In this document: piece by piece, positions 48,601 to 59,578 of the stretch | Numbering within the stretch: the stretch's first letter is position 1 | How the letters are laid out: each line of letters begins with the position of its first letter | NCBI GenBank assembly: GCA_944470555.2 | Contig: OX104130.1 | Location: 77,319,160 to 77,383,159, forward strand | Direction of reading: 5' to 3' | DNA length: 64,000 nt | Origin: Heterobilharzia americana | Lineage: Eukaryota; Platyhelminthes; Trematoda; Strigeidida; Schistosomatidae | Translations under genes and position numbers: made by a program | The notes under the pieces: generated by a model | What the model was told of the DNA's origin: nothing | Seen by the model: the letters and a program-made list of their open reading frames with translations, nothing else | Database searches by the model: none

Positions 48601-49654
48601 GAATCTGACGTTTTAGGAATCAGTAGTTCGTGTCTTCAAATGATGACCGTTTCCAGGTATGCTCAGATTTTACACTGTTTCAGTCTTCTTCCTCATCTAT
48701 ATTCTGTGTTGTATTCAAATATACTTCTTTTAATTCTCTGTCTTCATGCAGCTACATGATGCATCATCTGGGATCAACGTCTTATTATGCAAAGTTGTAC
48801 AGTGTTGTGTATTTTAATCCCCATGCTAATATAGAATTCGCTATTCTGAGCAATCTCTCATCAATACTACTATATGAACTGAAAATTTATCAAACCGATC
48901 AAGTTATTCTTGACTACTTTTGGAAACGACAGCTCACTGACCTTTCGTTTCGTACTTGACTAACTAATTATCATTAGATAGACAACACTTTGTCATATCA
49001 TTTCTGGGTTAGATATATTATATATAGATAGAATGATATACGTGTACCATTGTCGCTTAACGTATCAAGTAATAAATCATAAAAACACCTCGATTGAATT
49101 CAACCCAAGAAAAGGTAATAAAAGAGAGAAGAGAAATATGTGGAATCAGAAGAAAATTTGGTAATTCATTTCTCATACTGATTAGTGCTAGATAATATAA
49201 AATAGAGATGCCAGTTATTGGTCATGATTGTCTATGGCACTCCAACTAAGAAGCTGAAATTCCTTCACACCAATCGAAACAATAGTTAGATAGTTGACAT
49301 AACCGTTATCAATCTTTTACAACTTACTCCTACTTGAACTAACATTTGCATTTTGATAGTCTTTTGATTCAATATACATTAAACACATCCTAGGCACCCC
49401 CAATCAATGGAATTTCTCAACCACATTGTTTGACTCTCTTTTGCATAAAACTCTGTACTTAATCAAATCTCTGTTCTAAACACACTGACTGCCAATTTCC
49501 TCACACCAGTCCATTGAATAAATTCTAGCACCTGGCCAATAAATACCTATTGCGTCAACTTTTGTACTTCTGTAGCATTCACTGCGTACTAGTGCTACAT
49601 ATTTTTCAGTGAAATCTGGTATTAGTTGGATAGAAGCAATCGGTATGAAGCCTT

Positions 49655-49935
49655 TTTGGTACTCCTCAGCAAGGCGTATCTTCAACCTCTACGTACCTCA
49701 TAAACCACATGAGATTCGAACCCGCGTTGCACAGCAATGCGGACAGAGATGTTACTATTGGGCTCTTCGGGCCGTGAGTTGCCTCCTGTAGAACTGTATT
49801 AAGCTCATTCATTGGTCACTGCTATCTAGTTTTAAGTGCTAGTCGAATCCTACCGAACGTTTTGCAGTGGAGTCACTGGGTTAGTTGGCTCAACATTGTG
49901 AGACACTTTGATAGATGCATGATAGTTTCAGTATA
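49655..49935 (-). repeat. Family E SINE, copy E3, best preserved
   Basis: Minus strand box B 'GGGTTCGAATC' (complement of 49710-49720) and a preceding box-A-like 'GCCCAATAG' show a tRNA-derived head. The plus-strand block 'CTCAGCAAGGCGTATCTTC' is shared with 30090-30325. Confidence 0.6.
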
Positions 49936-50150
49936 TCACAAACTGACAGAAATTGAAAGCACTGAAAAGCTGGATTCTGCCTCAGTAGTTGAATAGCAAC
50001 AATGCTCACTATAAGCCGTTAAGCCGTGGGCTTTATCCCTCTACAAAGATATGGGAGGTCACTGCTAAGAAATTGGAAAATAACGCGAAATAGCTATCCC
50101 GTGCTTTTGTGTTTGAATAATTCTTCAGTGGATAAAACTGATTGATGAGT
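49936..50150 (+). repeat. Family B SINE, degraded copy B12
   Basis: Shares 'ACTGACAGAAATTGAAAG', a decayed head, 'CACTGCTAAGAAATTGG' and '(CGAAA)TAGCTATCCCGTGCTTT' with the B copies. The hammerhead is unrecognisable as a functional unit. Confidence 0.5.
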
Positions 50151-51071
50151 ACTTTGAATCAATCAGTCTCCCATAACCCAGTTCCCAACCGAGGAAGCAG
50201 TCAATTGATAACTGATAATCGGTCAGGAACTGTAGTTTTTGCTGCTAAGTTTACTGCTAGAATGAGGACGAGATTAGTTAACACGAATAATCACACTTTA
50301 CTCTATTATGAATGTCGAAGAATCATAGCCATGTATTTCAATGCAGAGTTCCAAGAGAAAATGACTGTCACGTCATGGATTCCATTCACTAATATGGGCC
50401 ACAGAATTGAAAGAAGTTGAATATTATGTAAAACTTATGGTCGACAGAAACATGGATTTTTCAAAATAACACTGTAGGTGGTTAATAATGATGAGAAGAA
50501 ATGTAGATTGTTGGAGTAATTGTTAAAGCGACTAAAGCTTTCCGGTTGCATCTGTCTCAACGGTCTTATCAACTTTGAAGCATCACCACAGAGTCCAAGA
50601 GACGTCTCAAAGATATTGATTACTCACAACCTTTTAAATATGTTTCATTTAGATCCTATTCTGTTGTTTCCATGATCTGAAAACTTTATGGAAAACTGCT
50701 AAACTCTATGAGATAAAATTGATTTGATCTTAAGGGACAACACAGTTGTAACTATGAGTAAACCTTTGACACTGTGGTAAAATATTGATTTGCTGCAAGT
50801 ATCAACTAAAATGAGCAGTTATTCTGTGAAAACCTGCTGTTGTTAGTTTAGTAAACAGCACAACTTGATTTTTAGACCTGACATTTTCTGATCCCGCTAT
50901 TCTTCAGCAAACCTTATTAACGTGATAGAATCTCAATGAACAGATGTTTCAGCCAGTAACTAGGATGGATCACAGTGGGTGGAGATGAGCTCAACCACTA
51001 CAGTGAAGTAGCTACGGTTGCAGGGAACCGTAAACAAACAATAGTTTTCATATGAATGATAGATAGTGGCT

Positions 51072-51215
51072 AGCAGTGGAATCCAGGACGCACGTTTCAT
51101 TCTATTAGGGACTCATCGGCTGGATTCAGTGAGTGGTATCGTTCTCACTGGAACTGAAACCCAGTACCCATCGCTTCAAATCCCAAAGCGTTACCCACTA
51201 GGCTGCTGGGTCACG
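51072..51215 (-). repeat. Family A SINE, Sm-alpha-like, antisense copy
   Basis: Minus strand: box A 'AGCCTAGTGGGTAACGC' (complement of about 51188-51204), box B-like 'GGTTTCAGTTCC' (complement of 51150-51161), then the hammerhead at 51081-51125. Same layout as 14330-14530. Confidence 0.75.
51081..51125 (-). ncRNA. Hammerhead ribozyme, Sm-alpha type, one core change
   Basis: Minus strand. Stem I ATCCAG/CTGGAT is a perfect 6 bp. Stem III (ACGTGCGT) is short and self-complementary, with cleavage base C. GAA is present. Stem II is weakened (GTCCC...GAAT) and the core reads CCGATGA, so U4 is C. The change at an invariant position and the poor stem II make activity doubtful. Confidence 0.65.
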
Positions 51216-51534
51216 AGAACCACCCCTTGTGCAACAGATATTGGTCGTTGTTTTTTGATGGTTGTAATTTCCCGTTGGTATGATAGGTCAAACTACAATA
51301 TCAATCTCTACTTCTTAATTGCTGACCCACGTTTATAAGGCAAGATAATTTGTGGTACGGTATGCGTTATAGGTCAGTATCTGAAGACACCGTTCATTTA
51401 TATCACTGGTTATTTTCAATATAGTTTTTGATATTTGCCTAATAGTCCTTAATACTCAACATTTCTTTAACTGACACTGAACTGCTTTTAGTAATTCTTT
51501 GAAGATTTCGTGAAAAGCCCTCAATTTATCAGGA

Positions 51535-51710
51535 TTGCGTAATGATTGAAGGTGAAATGAAAGCCTGGATCGTGACAGGTTTTGAAATAGTAGCCGATGA
51601 CATCAATAACTCCAGTATTTCAAACCACGGCTGAGATAGTCTCACTAATCAGTACGATGCTCTCCCCTTCTAATTCATCTTTATTTGGATTGGATGAAAA
51701 GACCTGACTG
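51535..51710 (-). repeat. Family C SINE, antisense, diverged
   Basis: Minus strand body 'TTTCATTTCACCTTCAATCA' matches the sense copy at 34300-34460; the head at 51620-51670 is decayed. The reading frame 51620-51823 spans this and the next SINE and is not a gene. Confidence 0.6.
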
Positions 51711-51714
51711 GGCA

Positions 51715-51890
51715 ACCACTGGGAGCTGTGGCTCAGTGGTTTAAAGAGACGGCTTCCAACCATTGGGTCATGGATTCGAGCCTCGCTCCTCCACCTGAGG
51801 TATGGGTGGCCAGGTAGTATCACTAAGCCTCAAATAGCAAGTGTGACTCATTGCCTACTGTACAGATGTGCTCAAGAAGATTGAGTGCAA
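51715..51890 (+). repeat. Family D tRNA-derived SINE, best copy
   Basis: Box A 'TGTGGCTCAGTGGTTTAAAG' (51727-51746) and box B 'GGATTCGAGCC' (51773-51783), then the body 'CCAGGTAGTATCACTAAGCC' and 'AAGTGTGACTCATTGCC'. Tail AT-rich. Confidence 0.72.
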
Positions 51891-51999
51891 TTGTTCTTTT
51901 TGGATAGCCAGTGTGATTACGATGAATAGACAGTTACGTATCATGATTCACATTTCATCCGGGCAAAACCCTCGGTGGCTAAAGTGCGGTTAAGACCTA

Positions 52000-52165
52000 G
52001 TCAGCAGTTAAGTACTTACCTCAGGTGATAAAGCGCTTGATCGGTAATCCAAAGGCTGTTGGTTTGAATGCTACCACGAACCAGGTTTTTATACCACGTT
52101 CAGTCATCACACTGTATCGATAACCCTGACAAAACATCAACTATCTCAGGTAGTTTCCTAGTATC
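52000..52165 (+). repeat. tRNA-derived SINE, family C-related
   Basis: 'CCTCAGGTGATAAAGCGC' (box A-like) and 'GGTTTGAATGCTACC' (box B-like) at 52020-52075, and a tail with 'CAACTATCTCAGGTAG' like the end of the copy at 34300. Diverged. Confidence 0.55.
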
Positions 52166-52320
52166 CAGTATATTAAATAAACGTTTCTCCAATCAATGAG
52201 TATTCCTGGTATCAGCAGTCTTTTTCATTCTTATATAAATATTAGACTAAGTACAAGAAACAAAATTCTCTGAAATGTATATTAATTTCACGTGATTTCC
52301 ACTTTGTTTTTATAATTCAG

Positions 52321-52440
52321 AGGTGCGTACTGGTTCAGCACCATATAACAATCACTATGGATCATCGGTTACTCCACCACCTAATAGATTTGGAATTAAT
52401 AATCACTGTACTTCACCACACACTTTTCCAAGTTCCGCAG
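52321..52440 (+). CDS. lasp: LASP-like protein, exon 7 (linker)
   Basis: 120 bp; completes a Glu codon begun in exon 6, encodes 39 full codons, and leaves one base (phase 1 to phase 1). Acceptor AATTCAG, donor GTTAGC at 52441. The protein reads 'EVRTGSAPYNNHYGSSVTPP' and on with Pro, Asn, Ser and His. The alternative acceptor two bases downstream would give an early stop, so the first is chosen. Like exon 8 it is a symmetric 1-1 exon. Composition fits a disordered linker; no domain recognised. Confidence 0.72.
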
Positions 52441-53717
52441 GTTAGCTTTATTGATATAATTGTTGTATTTTTAGTGATTTTCAATTTCATTTATTGTGTC
52501 TAAAAGTGTAACTTAGCAGATTCTGTGAAGTATGAACAAGAAAATAAAGGATCCAGTAATTTTCTTGAAAACAGAAATCGATAGGATGGAACTTTCTTAC
52601 ACACAACATAGCAATTCGATCTGCACAGTAATCCGACACAATTTGTAGGAATATCTAAGATCCTCGGAATTTGTTTCTCATGGAATTAGAAGAAATATGA
52701 GATCGCTGAGCATCTAGTTTCGGTTAAGATGTATTTCATCATCAATTCCTTACATTTATTTCATGAACCTTCCCTTACCATCCACAAATAAAACGATTAA
52801 TCAATATATTTTGACAATGAAATACTGCCTATCTAAGAATGCGTCTTGTTACTCAAACAGTATTCACTGAATATTTTTCCTTACAGTAATTTCAAGTTAG
52901 CTTGACTACAGACTTTGTTTAAGTATTAATATGAGGAGCGGCCATCATCACTCATCATCCCTGTAAAAAAAATTACTAAAAGCAATATCTTCGCCTTCCA
53001 GATCCAATTCTAACAAAACACTTTCACCAGATCCAAATAGAGAGCAATAAGAGTCCTCGACTAATCTAGTAGACCAATCTCTTATTCCCTACACCAAATA
53101 TTCATACAATGAGTCCTACTCATATCCTATAACTGCATGGGTTTAAGCTTTCGACACTCTTCAGATTGTAGTGACTATTAGTGTGAAATTTTATGACGTA
53201 GAATGACTGATGTGTTACTGAAACGTCTACTATAAAAAATTATGACTTACATCACGTTGTTATTGAAACAGCTGAATTTCCAAGTAGTTTTTGAGATTTT
53301 AGTTCTTTTCAGTGAAGTTAGATGATAACTTTTAATGAAGTGACTTTCTCTCCAAATTCATTTTGAACCAATATCCAATATTCCTGAATTTAACATTGTA
53401 TTCACAGTCTTTGAATACACAACTGTCTATAGTATCTATCAGCTTTCATATACACACTTGTACCTGTTGTGAAATGTCAGTAGTAGAATGTTATATTTAC
53501 CCTACTTATTTCTTATGCATCAAATGTGATCGCCTTCTGAGATGTTTGTTCTTCAAAGCTGCCTACTTAAACACAACTACTTATATTTTTCAAAGGGAGT
53601 AACTATCTTTGGAATTTCTAGCGTTTATGCTTACTTCAAGGAATTTTTACATGACCCTCCTTCATCTATCCTTCATTTTATTATTCATAAATATATGTAT
53701 GAAATGAATTTTTTTAG
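52441..53717 (+). other. Intron 7, entering the tandem array
   Basis: About 1.3 kb from GTTAGC to TTTTTTTAG. Unique sequence up to about 53084, then the first tandem unit begins. Open frames 53363-53602 and 53542-53730 are intronic by-products. No repeat family recognised in the unique part. Confidence 0.6.
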
Positions 53718-53876
53718 GCATACGCTCTAGATCACTATCAAATCATAATGGATGTCATTTAGAAGTTGATCCATTGCATCATCATCATCATTATGATCAA
53801 GTGATTTCATCACCACCAAGTCAAAATGGATTAAGTCGTTCGGGTTCTTGTCATTCAATTGTAATTAATAGTACAG
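53718..53876 (+). CDS. lasp: LASP-like protein, exon 8 copy 1 (His-rich linker)
   Basis: 159 bp, acceptor TTTTTTTAG, donor GTAAAG at 53877. It takes one base from exon 7 to make Gly, encodes 52 full codons and leaves one base, so phase is 1 on both sides. The peptide contains 'GIRSRSLSNHNGCHLEVDP', then five His and Tyr, 'DQVISSPPSQNGLSRSGS' and 'CHSIVINST'. Rich in Ser, His, Asn and Pro; Ser-Pro and Arg-Ser-x-Ser sites could be phosphorylated (inference). No domain; fits the linker before SH3. Being symmetric, it can be repeated, skipped or retained without frame loss. Confidence 0.75.
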
Positions 53877-54469
53877 GTAAAGTTTAACAGCAATTTACTC
53901 ACATAGTCACGCATAACATACACCTACACAATTAAAAAAGAGTTTATAAATTAAGGCCACTTCTCAACATTACTTACCAGTAGTTTTTTCATGCACACAT
54001 TCTTTCCTTTTCTCCTGTTAGATTACTGCTCAAATCATAGCAAACTAATAGTAGACGTTTTTGGTGATATTTTAAAATTTTCTAACTTCAGTATGATAGA
54101 ATGTATCTAATGCTGTCTGTCAATCAGTTCTTATATTATATATACTGGACTGACTGTAGATTACCCTCAAAGTTCCTATTCAATGAGAACATTACAACGG
54201 CTGGTGAAATGAGCTGTTACTTATTAAACCAAAAACTTGACTATTAACCAACACCTTGTATATATCAACCTTATTCTACTCACCTCTAGTTTGCACCATT
54301 CATTGTATGCATATGACATAAGCCTAGGTACATAAATACACAAGCGCTTTTGAGATGACGAAGAATACCTGTAGCTCAAGAGGACAATTTGATGATGTTG
54401 TGTTCTTTGTGGTGGACTGTTTAATCGTGGAGCTTACGTTGTCACTCTAGACAACATAATCAGCACAAA

Positions 54470-55460
54470 CTTTAGAAAGAAGAGTCTACCATAGAAACGT
54501 GGGAGAACAGGTTCACTGGATTTCACTCGCCACTGCTCTTGTTTTGTAATTCGTCCCGCTTTGATGAGTTTGTTTAAGATTTTTGTGATTTAGTTACACT
54601 TTTGAATTGGGTTCTTCTCCATTGGTTGACATACATTTTGGTCTATGAGCAAGTCTTCTGCCTTTTTGATGTAATCGTCTTTATCTATGACTACTGTAGT
54701 GCGCCGTTTGTCAGCTGGAATTACGATGACATTGTTTTTATTTTTTAGTTTTCTAAGAGCTCTCTGGTCTTCACTAGTTATTTGAGTGCAAGTTCGCTTC
54801 CGCCTGGTCATAAATACGATTACTGTTGGGTGTCAGAGCTTAGTTCTGAAGTTTTCGGGGATAACTGTGGGGATGCGAAGAATTCTGGTCCCGAGGCTTC
54901 TTCTGTAATGTGATTTAACCCTTTCTGAAGGAGGAATTCCTCGGATGTGATGAGGGACTGTTTGGATAAGTTGACTGCTCAGTCAATCGTTTCTTCCTCT
55001 TCTGATGCCCGAAGTTTCGAGATTTTGACAAGTTTTCTTCTCTGTTCTTTGCGTCGTCTGCTTGGTTTGGCCAACGTTGTAGTGTTCTATTGTGAGTATC
55101 CCCTGGAGCTTTCTCTTCAGGCTTCCTACCATTTGTTGATATTTCCGAATTGTATAGTAGGCATCGGTGAACATCAGTTGTATCATGTGTCTTCCACTCC
55201 TTGACAGTAATTTCCAGCCTATTGGACAGGCGGTAGGTGGTTTGTATCTGACAGTAGTTGGTAGGACACACAGGCGTAGACACCCATGGGTAAAATATAA
55301 TTGTTCGTTTGGGGAGGCCTCCCTCTTGACGAAGTTGTCTCATTTCCGAACAATCAGAAGCGCTTAACGCTAGTGGGATTCTGAGATGATGGAGAATATT
55401 TGTTTCAATGGTATTGTTCTCTAGAATGACAAGGTAAGCTCTACGATTAAACAATTCAGC
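54470..55460 (-). mobile_element. Penelope-like element fragment, N-terminal region to start of RT, unit 1
   Basis: Minus strand, from 55460 down. The N-terminal ORF at 55454-54915 (179 codons) overlaps a second frame at 55186-54983 that carries 'IEHYNVGQTKQTTQRTEKK', showing a frameshift. Then 54811-54590 reads 'LRKLKNKNNVIVIPADKRRT' and 'TVVIDKDDYIKKAEDLL', the conserved 'VIxPADKGxxTVVMD' segment in front of the Penelope RT. It continues after a stop with 'KAGRITKQEQWRVKS' and 'PVLPRFYG' near 54500-54540, where intact elements go on with L-P-K-x-H-K. The rest of RT and the endonuclease are missing. Confidence 0.78.
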
Positions 55461-55729
55461 TCATAGAACACAATACCATCAAAAAGAAACATTAGTGGTT
55501 CCTGTGTTTTCTTTTCTCGCTAAATACAGTTACTACTTCTAGCCATATAGTGTTCTTCTTAAGTATTCTTTGAAATTCCTTTTTCTTATACGAGTTTATA
55601 AACTCTTCCATACCTGATTTGCATTCAGTGATCTACTTCATAGGAGCTTTCACAATGGGAAATAAGATATACTTCAAAGACTTGAGTATTGAAATTTAAG
55701 GTGTACAGACGTAGTCTGTTTTTACTATT

Positions 55730-56325
55730 ATTATTATTATCATTATTTGACCCTTGGGTTCCTAGTGGAACATAGGGCTTCAGTATCACGCCTTCATTGC
55801 ATTCTTTTCTCTCCAGTCTTCTTAACCTGGCGCCATGACTGCCCATAACCTTTCGTTTCTTCCTCACACGATCTCGTCTATGTCATCCTCGGACACCCAA
55901 CTCGTCCTTTCCCATTTGGATTGGACTCGAGGGCCTGGCCTGGCCTGGCCTGCTGCGTGATGTCCCCGAATGGTTTTCTCAGTGTATGCGCAATCCAATG
56001 CATCTCGACTTTCTTCTACATATTTGTTGGGCGATGGGTTATTTGTTGGTCCGTTGCCAGCCACAGTGACTTCCTTGTTACCAGTTCTTTCTTGTCATTT
56101 GATCTTCATTGTCAGTATGGAGCGTGGACGACAGCTGTTGATGATGTATGTCTGCAATTTGTTGGGAATGCTTTTCATGAAGCACCAAGTCTGTCAAGCA
56201 TCACATAGAAGCACTGACTTGACTGGTATTAGTGTTGAAAATCTAGATCTTGTTCACGCTTTATGCTGAGTACAGTGGAGTGCAGTAGATCTCCACACTG
56301 ATTTCACGGTAATGAACGCCTGCGG
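55730..56325 (-). mobile_element. RTE/SR2-like 3' fragment, unit 1
   Basis: Minus strand: from the break at the unit junction ('INTNTSQ'-type connection region near 56230-56260) through 'TNNPSPNKYVEESRDALDC', 'WERTSWVSED', to the common 3' end 'CCTATGTTCCACTAGGAACC' (complement near 55760-55779) and an AAT-repeat tail. A small GGCCT-type expansion lies at 55935-55952. The fragment is cut exactly where the next unit starts. Confidence 0.82.
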
Positions 56326-56970
56326 TTCCCTCCCATCAAATGTTCATACAACGAGTCCTACTCATATCCTATAACTGCATGGGTTTAAGCTTTCGACACT
56401 CTTCAGATTGTAGTGACTATTAGTGTGAAATTTTATGACGTAGAATGACTGATGTGTTACTGAAACGTCTACTATAAAAAATTATGACTTACATCACGTT
56501 GTTATTGAAACAGCTGAATTTCCAAGTAGTTTTTGAGATTTTAGTTCTTTTCAGTGAAGTTAGATGATAACTTTTAATGAAGTGACTTTCTCTCCAAATT
56601 CATTTTGAACCAATATCCAATATTCCTGAATTTAACATTATATTCACAGTCTTTGAATACACAACTGTCTACACACTGTCTATAGTATCTATCAGCTTTC
56701 ATATACACACTTGTACCTGTTGTGAAATGTCAGTAGTAGAATGTTATATTTACCCTACTTATTTCTTATGCATCAAATGTGATCGCCTTCTGAGATGTTT
56801 GTTCTTCAAAGCTGCCTACTTAAACACAACTACTTATATTTTTCAAAGGGAGTAACTATCTTTGGAATTTCTAGCGTTTATGCTTACTTCAAGGAATTTT
56901 TACATGACCCTCCTTCATCTATCCTTCATTTTATTATTCATAAATATATGTATGAAATGAATTTTTTTAG

Positions 56971-57129
56971 GCATACGCTCTAGATCACTATCAAATCATA
57001 ATGGATGTCATTTAGAAGTTGATCCATTGCATCATCATCATCATTATGATCAAGTGATTTCATCACCACCAAGTCAAAATGGATTAAGTCGTTCGGGTTC
57101 TTGTCATTCAATTGTAATTAATAGTACAG
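56971..57129 (+). CDS. lasp: LASP-like protein, exon 8 copy 2
   Basis: No difference from copy 1 seen by eye, with the same acceptor and donor and the same 1-1 phase. If spliced after copy 1 it adds another 53 residues with the same His5-Tyr motif, and the joining codon (G plus GC) remains Gly. Whether the transcript includes it cannot be told from DNA alone. Confidence 0.65.
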
Positions 57130-57722
57130 GTAAAGTTTAACAGCAATTTACTCACATAGTCACGCATAACATACACCTACACAATTAAAAAAGAGTTTAT
57201 AAATTAAGGCCACTTCTCAACATTACTTACCAGTAGTTTTTTCATGCACACATTCTTTCCTTTTCTCCTGTTAGATTACTGCTCAAATCATAGCAAACTA
57301 ATAGTAGACGTTTTTGGTGATATTTTAAAATTTTCTAACTTCAGTATGATAGAATGTATCTAATGCTGTCTGTCAATCAGTTCTTATATTATATATACTG
57401 GACTGACTGTAGATTACCCTCAAAGTTCCTATTCAATGAGAACATTACAACGGCTGGTGAAATGAGCTGTTACTTATTAAACCAAAAACTTGACTATTAA
57501 CCAACACCTTGTATATATCAACCTTATTCTACTCACCTCTAGTTTGCACCATTCATTGTATGCATATGACATAAGCCTAGGTACATAAATACACAAGCGC
57601 TTTTGAGATGACGAAGAATACCTGTAGCTCAAGAGGACAATTTGATGATGTTGTGTTCTTTGTGGTGGACTGTTTAATCGTGGAGCTTACGTTGTCACTC
57701 TAGACAACATAATCAGCACAAA

Positions 57723-58713
57723 CTTTAGAAAGAAGAGTCTACCATAGAAACGTGGGAGAACAGGTTCACTGGATTTCACTCGCCACTGCTCTTGTTTTGT
57801 AATTCGTCCCGCTTTGATGAGTTTGTTTAAGATTTTTGTGATTTAGTTACACTTTTGAATTGGGTTCTTCTCCATTGGTTGACATACATTTTGGTCTATG
57901 AGCAAGTCTTCTGCCTTTTTGATGTAATCGTCTTTATCTATGACTACTGTAGTGCGCCGTTTGTCAGCTGGAATTACGATGACATTGTTTTTATTTTTTA
58001 GTTTTCTAAGAGCTCTCTGGTCTTCACTAGTTATTTGAGTGCAAGTTCGCTTCCGCCTGGTCATAAATACGATTACTGTTGGGTGTCAGAGCTTAGTTCT
58101 GAAGTTTTCGGGGATAACTGTGGGGATGCGAAGAATTCTGGTCCCGAGGCTTCTTCTGTAATGTGATTTAACCCTTTCTGAAGGAGGAATTCCTCGGATG
58201 TGATGAGGGACTGTTTGGATAAGTTGACTGCTCAGTCAATCGTTTCTTCCTCTTCTGATGCCCGAAGTTTCGAGATTTTGACAAGTTTTCTTCTCTGTTC
58301 TTTGCGTCGTCTGCTTGGTTTGGCCAACGTTGTAGTGTTCTATTGTGAGTATCCCCTGGAGCTTTCTCTTCAGGCTTCCTACCATTTGTTGATATTTCCG
58401 AATTGTATAGTAGGCATCGGTGAACATCAGTTGTATCATGTGTCTTCCACTCCTTGACAGTAATTTCCAGCCTATTGGACAGGCGGTAGGTGGTTTGTAT
58501 CTGACAGTAGTTGGTAGGACACACAGGCGTAGACACCCATGGGTAAAATATAATTGTTCGTTTGGGGAGGCCTCCCTCTTGACGAAGTTGTCTCATTTCC
58601 GAACAATCAGAAGCGCTTAACGCTAGTGGGATTCTGAGATGATGGAGAATATTTGTTTCAATGGTATTGTTCTCTAGAATGACAAGGTAAGCTCTACGAT
58701 TAAACAATTCAGC
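57723..58713 (-). mobile_element. Penelope-like fragment, unit 2
   Basis: Same content as 54470-55460, carried along by the tandem duplication and not an independent insertion. Confidence 0.78.
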
Positions 58714-58982
58714 TCATAGAACACAATACCATCAAAAAGAAACATTAGTGGTTCCTGTGTTTTCTTTTCTCGCTAAATACAGTTACTACTTCTAGCCATA
58801 TAGTGTTCTTCTTAAGTATTCTTTGAAATTCCTTTTTCTTATACGAGTTTATAAACTCTTCCATACCTGATTTGCATTCAGTGATCTACTTCATAGGAGC
58901 TTTCACAATGGGAAATAAGATATACTTCAAAGACTTGAGTATTGAAATTTAAGGTGTACAGACGTAGTCTGTTTTTACTATT

Positions 58983-59578
58983 ATTATTATTATCATTATT
59001 TGACCCTTGGGTTCCTAGTGGAACATAGGGCTTCAGTATCACGCCTTCATTGCATTCTTTTCTCTCCAGTCTTCTTAACCTGGCGCCATGACTGCCCATA
59101 ACCTTTCGTTTCTTCCTCACACGATCTCGTCTATGTCATCCTCGGACACCCAACTCGTCCTTTCCCATTTGGATTGGACTCGAGGGCCTGGCCTGGCCTG
59201 GCCTGCTGCGTGATGTCCCCGAATGGTTTTCTCAGTGTATGCGCAATCCAATGCATCTCGACTTTCTTCTACATATTTGTTGGGCGATGGGTTATTTGTT
59301 GGTCCGTTGCCAGCCACAGTGACTTCCTTGTTACCAGTTCTTTCTTGTCATTTGATCTTCATTGTCAGTATGGAGCGTGGACGACAGCTGTTGATGATGT
59401 ATGTCTGCAATTTGTTGGGAATGCTTTTCATGAAGCACCAAGTCTGTCAAGCATCACATAGAAGCACTGACTTGACTGGTATTAGTGTTGAAAATCTAGA
59501 TCTTGTTCACGCTTTATGCTGAGTACAGTGGAGTGCAGTAGATCTCCACACTGATTTCACGGTAATGAACGCCTGCGG
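58983..59578 (-). mobile_element. RTE/SR2-like 3' fragment, unit 2
   Basis: Same content as 55730-56325, including the GGCCT-type expansion and the cut at the unit boundary. Confidence 0.82.

Larger units (their letters stand above)
40602..52320 (+). other. Intron 6, about 11.7 kb, repeat-rich
   Basis: Holds SINEs (41655-41850, 42455-42610, 42900-43075, 49655-49935, 49935-50150, 51072-51215, 51535-51710, 51715-51890, 52000-52165), two Penelope-like elements (43231-43985, 47700-48600), an RTE relic (46000-46670) and a TA microsatellite (47281-47333). The open frame 41081-41326 (81 codons) has no recognised domain. 40730-40830 resembles the region next to the PLE fragment of the tandem units (54390-54490). 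44000-45990 and 50430-51060 show nothing assignable. Confidence 0.6.
53085..56325 (+). repeat. Tandem unit 1 of the exon 8 array
   Basis: First unit, about 3241 bp. It differs from later units by lacking an 11-bp duplication ('ACACACTGTCT', present at about 56670), by a few changes in the first 30 bases and by one G/A change near 53398. Holds exon 8 copy 1, an antisense PLE fragment and an antisense RTE fragment. Confidence 0.95.
56326..59578 (+). repeat. Tandem unit 2 of the exon 8 array
   Basis: 3253 bp, head to tail with unit 1. Sequence is near identical to unit 1 apart from the 11-bp duplication and a few changes at the 5' end. The junction lies at a TTCCCT shared by both sides. Confidence 0.95.

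Noticed and set aside
52323..52440. Alternative acceptor two bases downstream for exon 7
   Set aside because: Using it joins to exon 6 in a frame that meets a stop after a few codons; the upstream acceptor stays open to the donor.
55921..56269. Plus-strand reading frames of 95 and 99 codons, repeated in each unit
   Set aside because: They are antisense to the RTE fragment, whose own coding blocks are on the minus strand.
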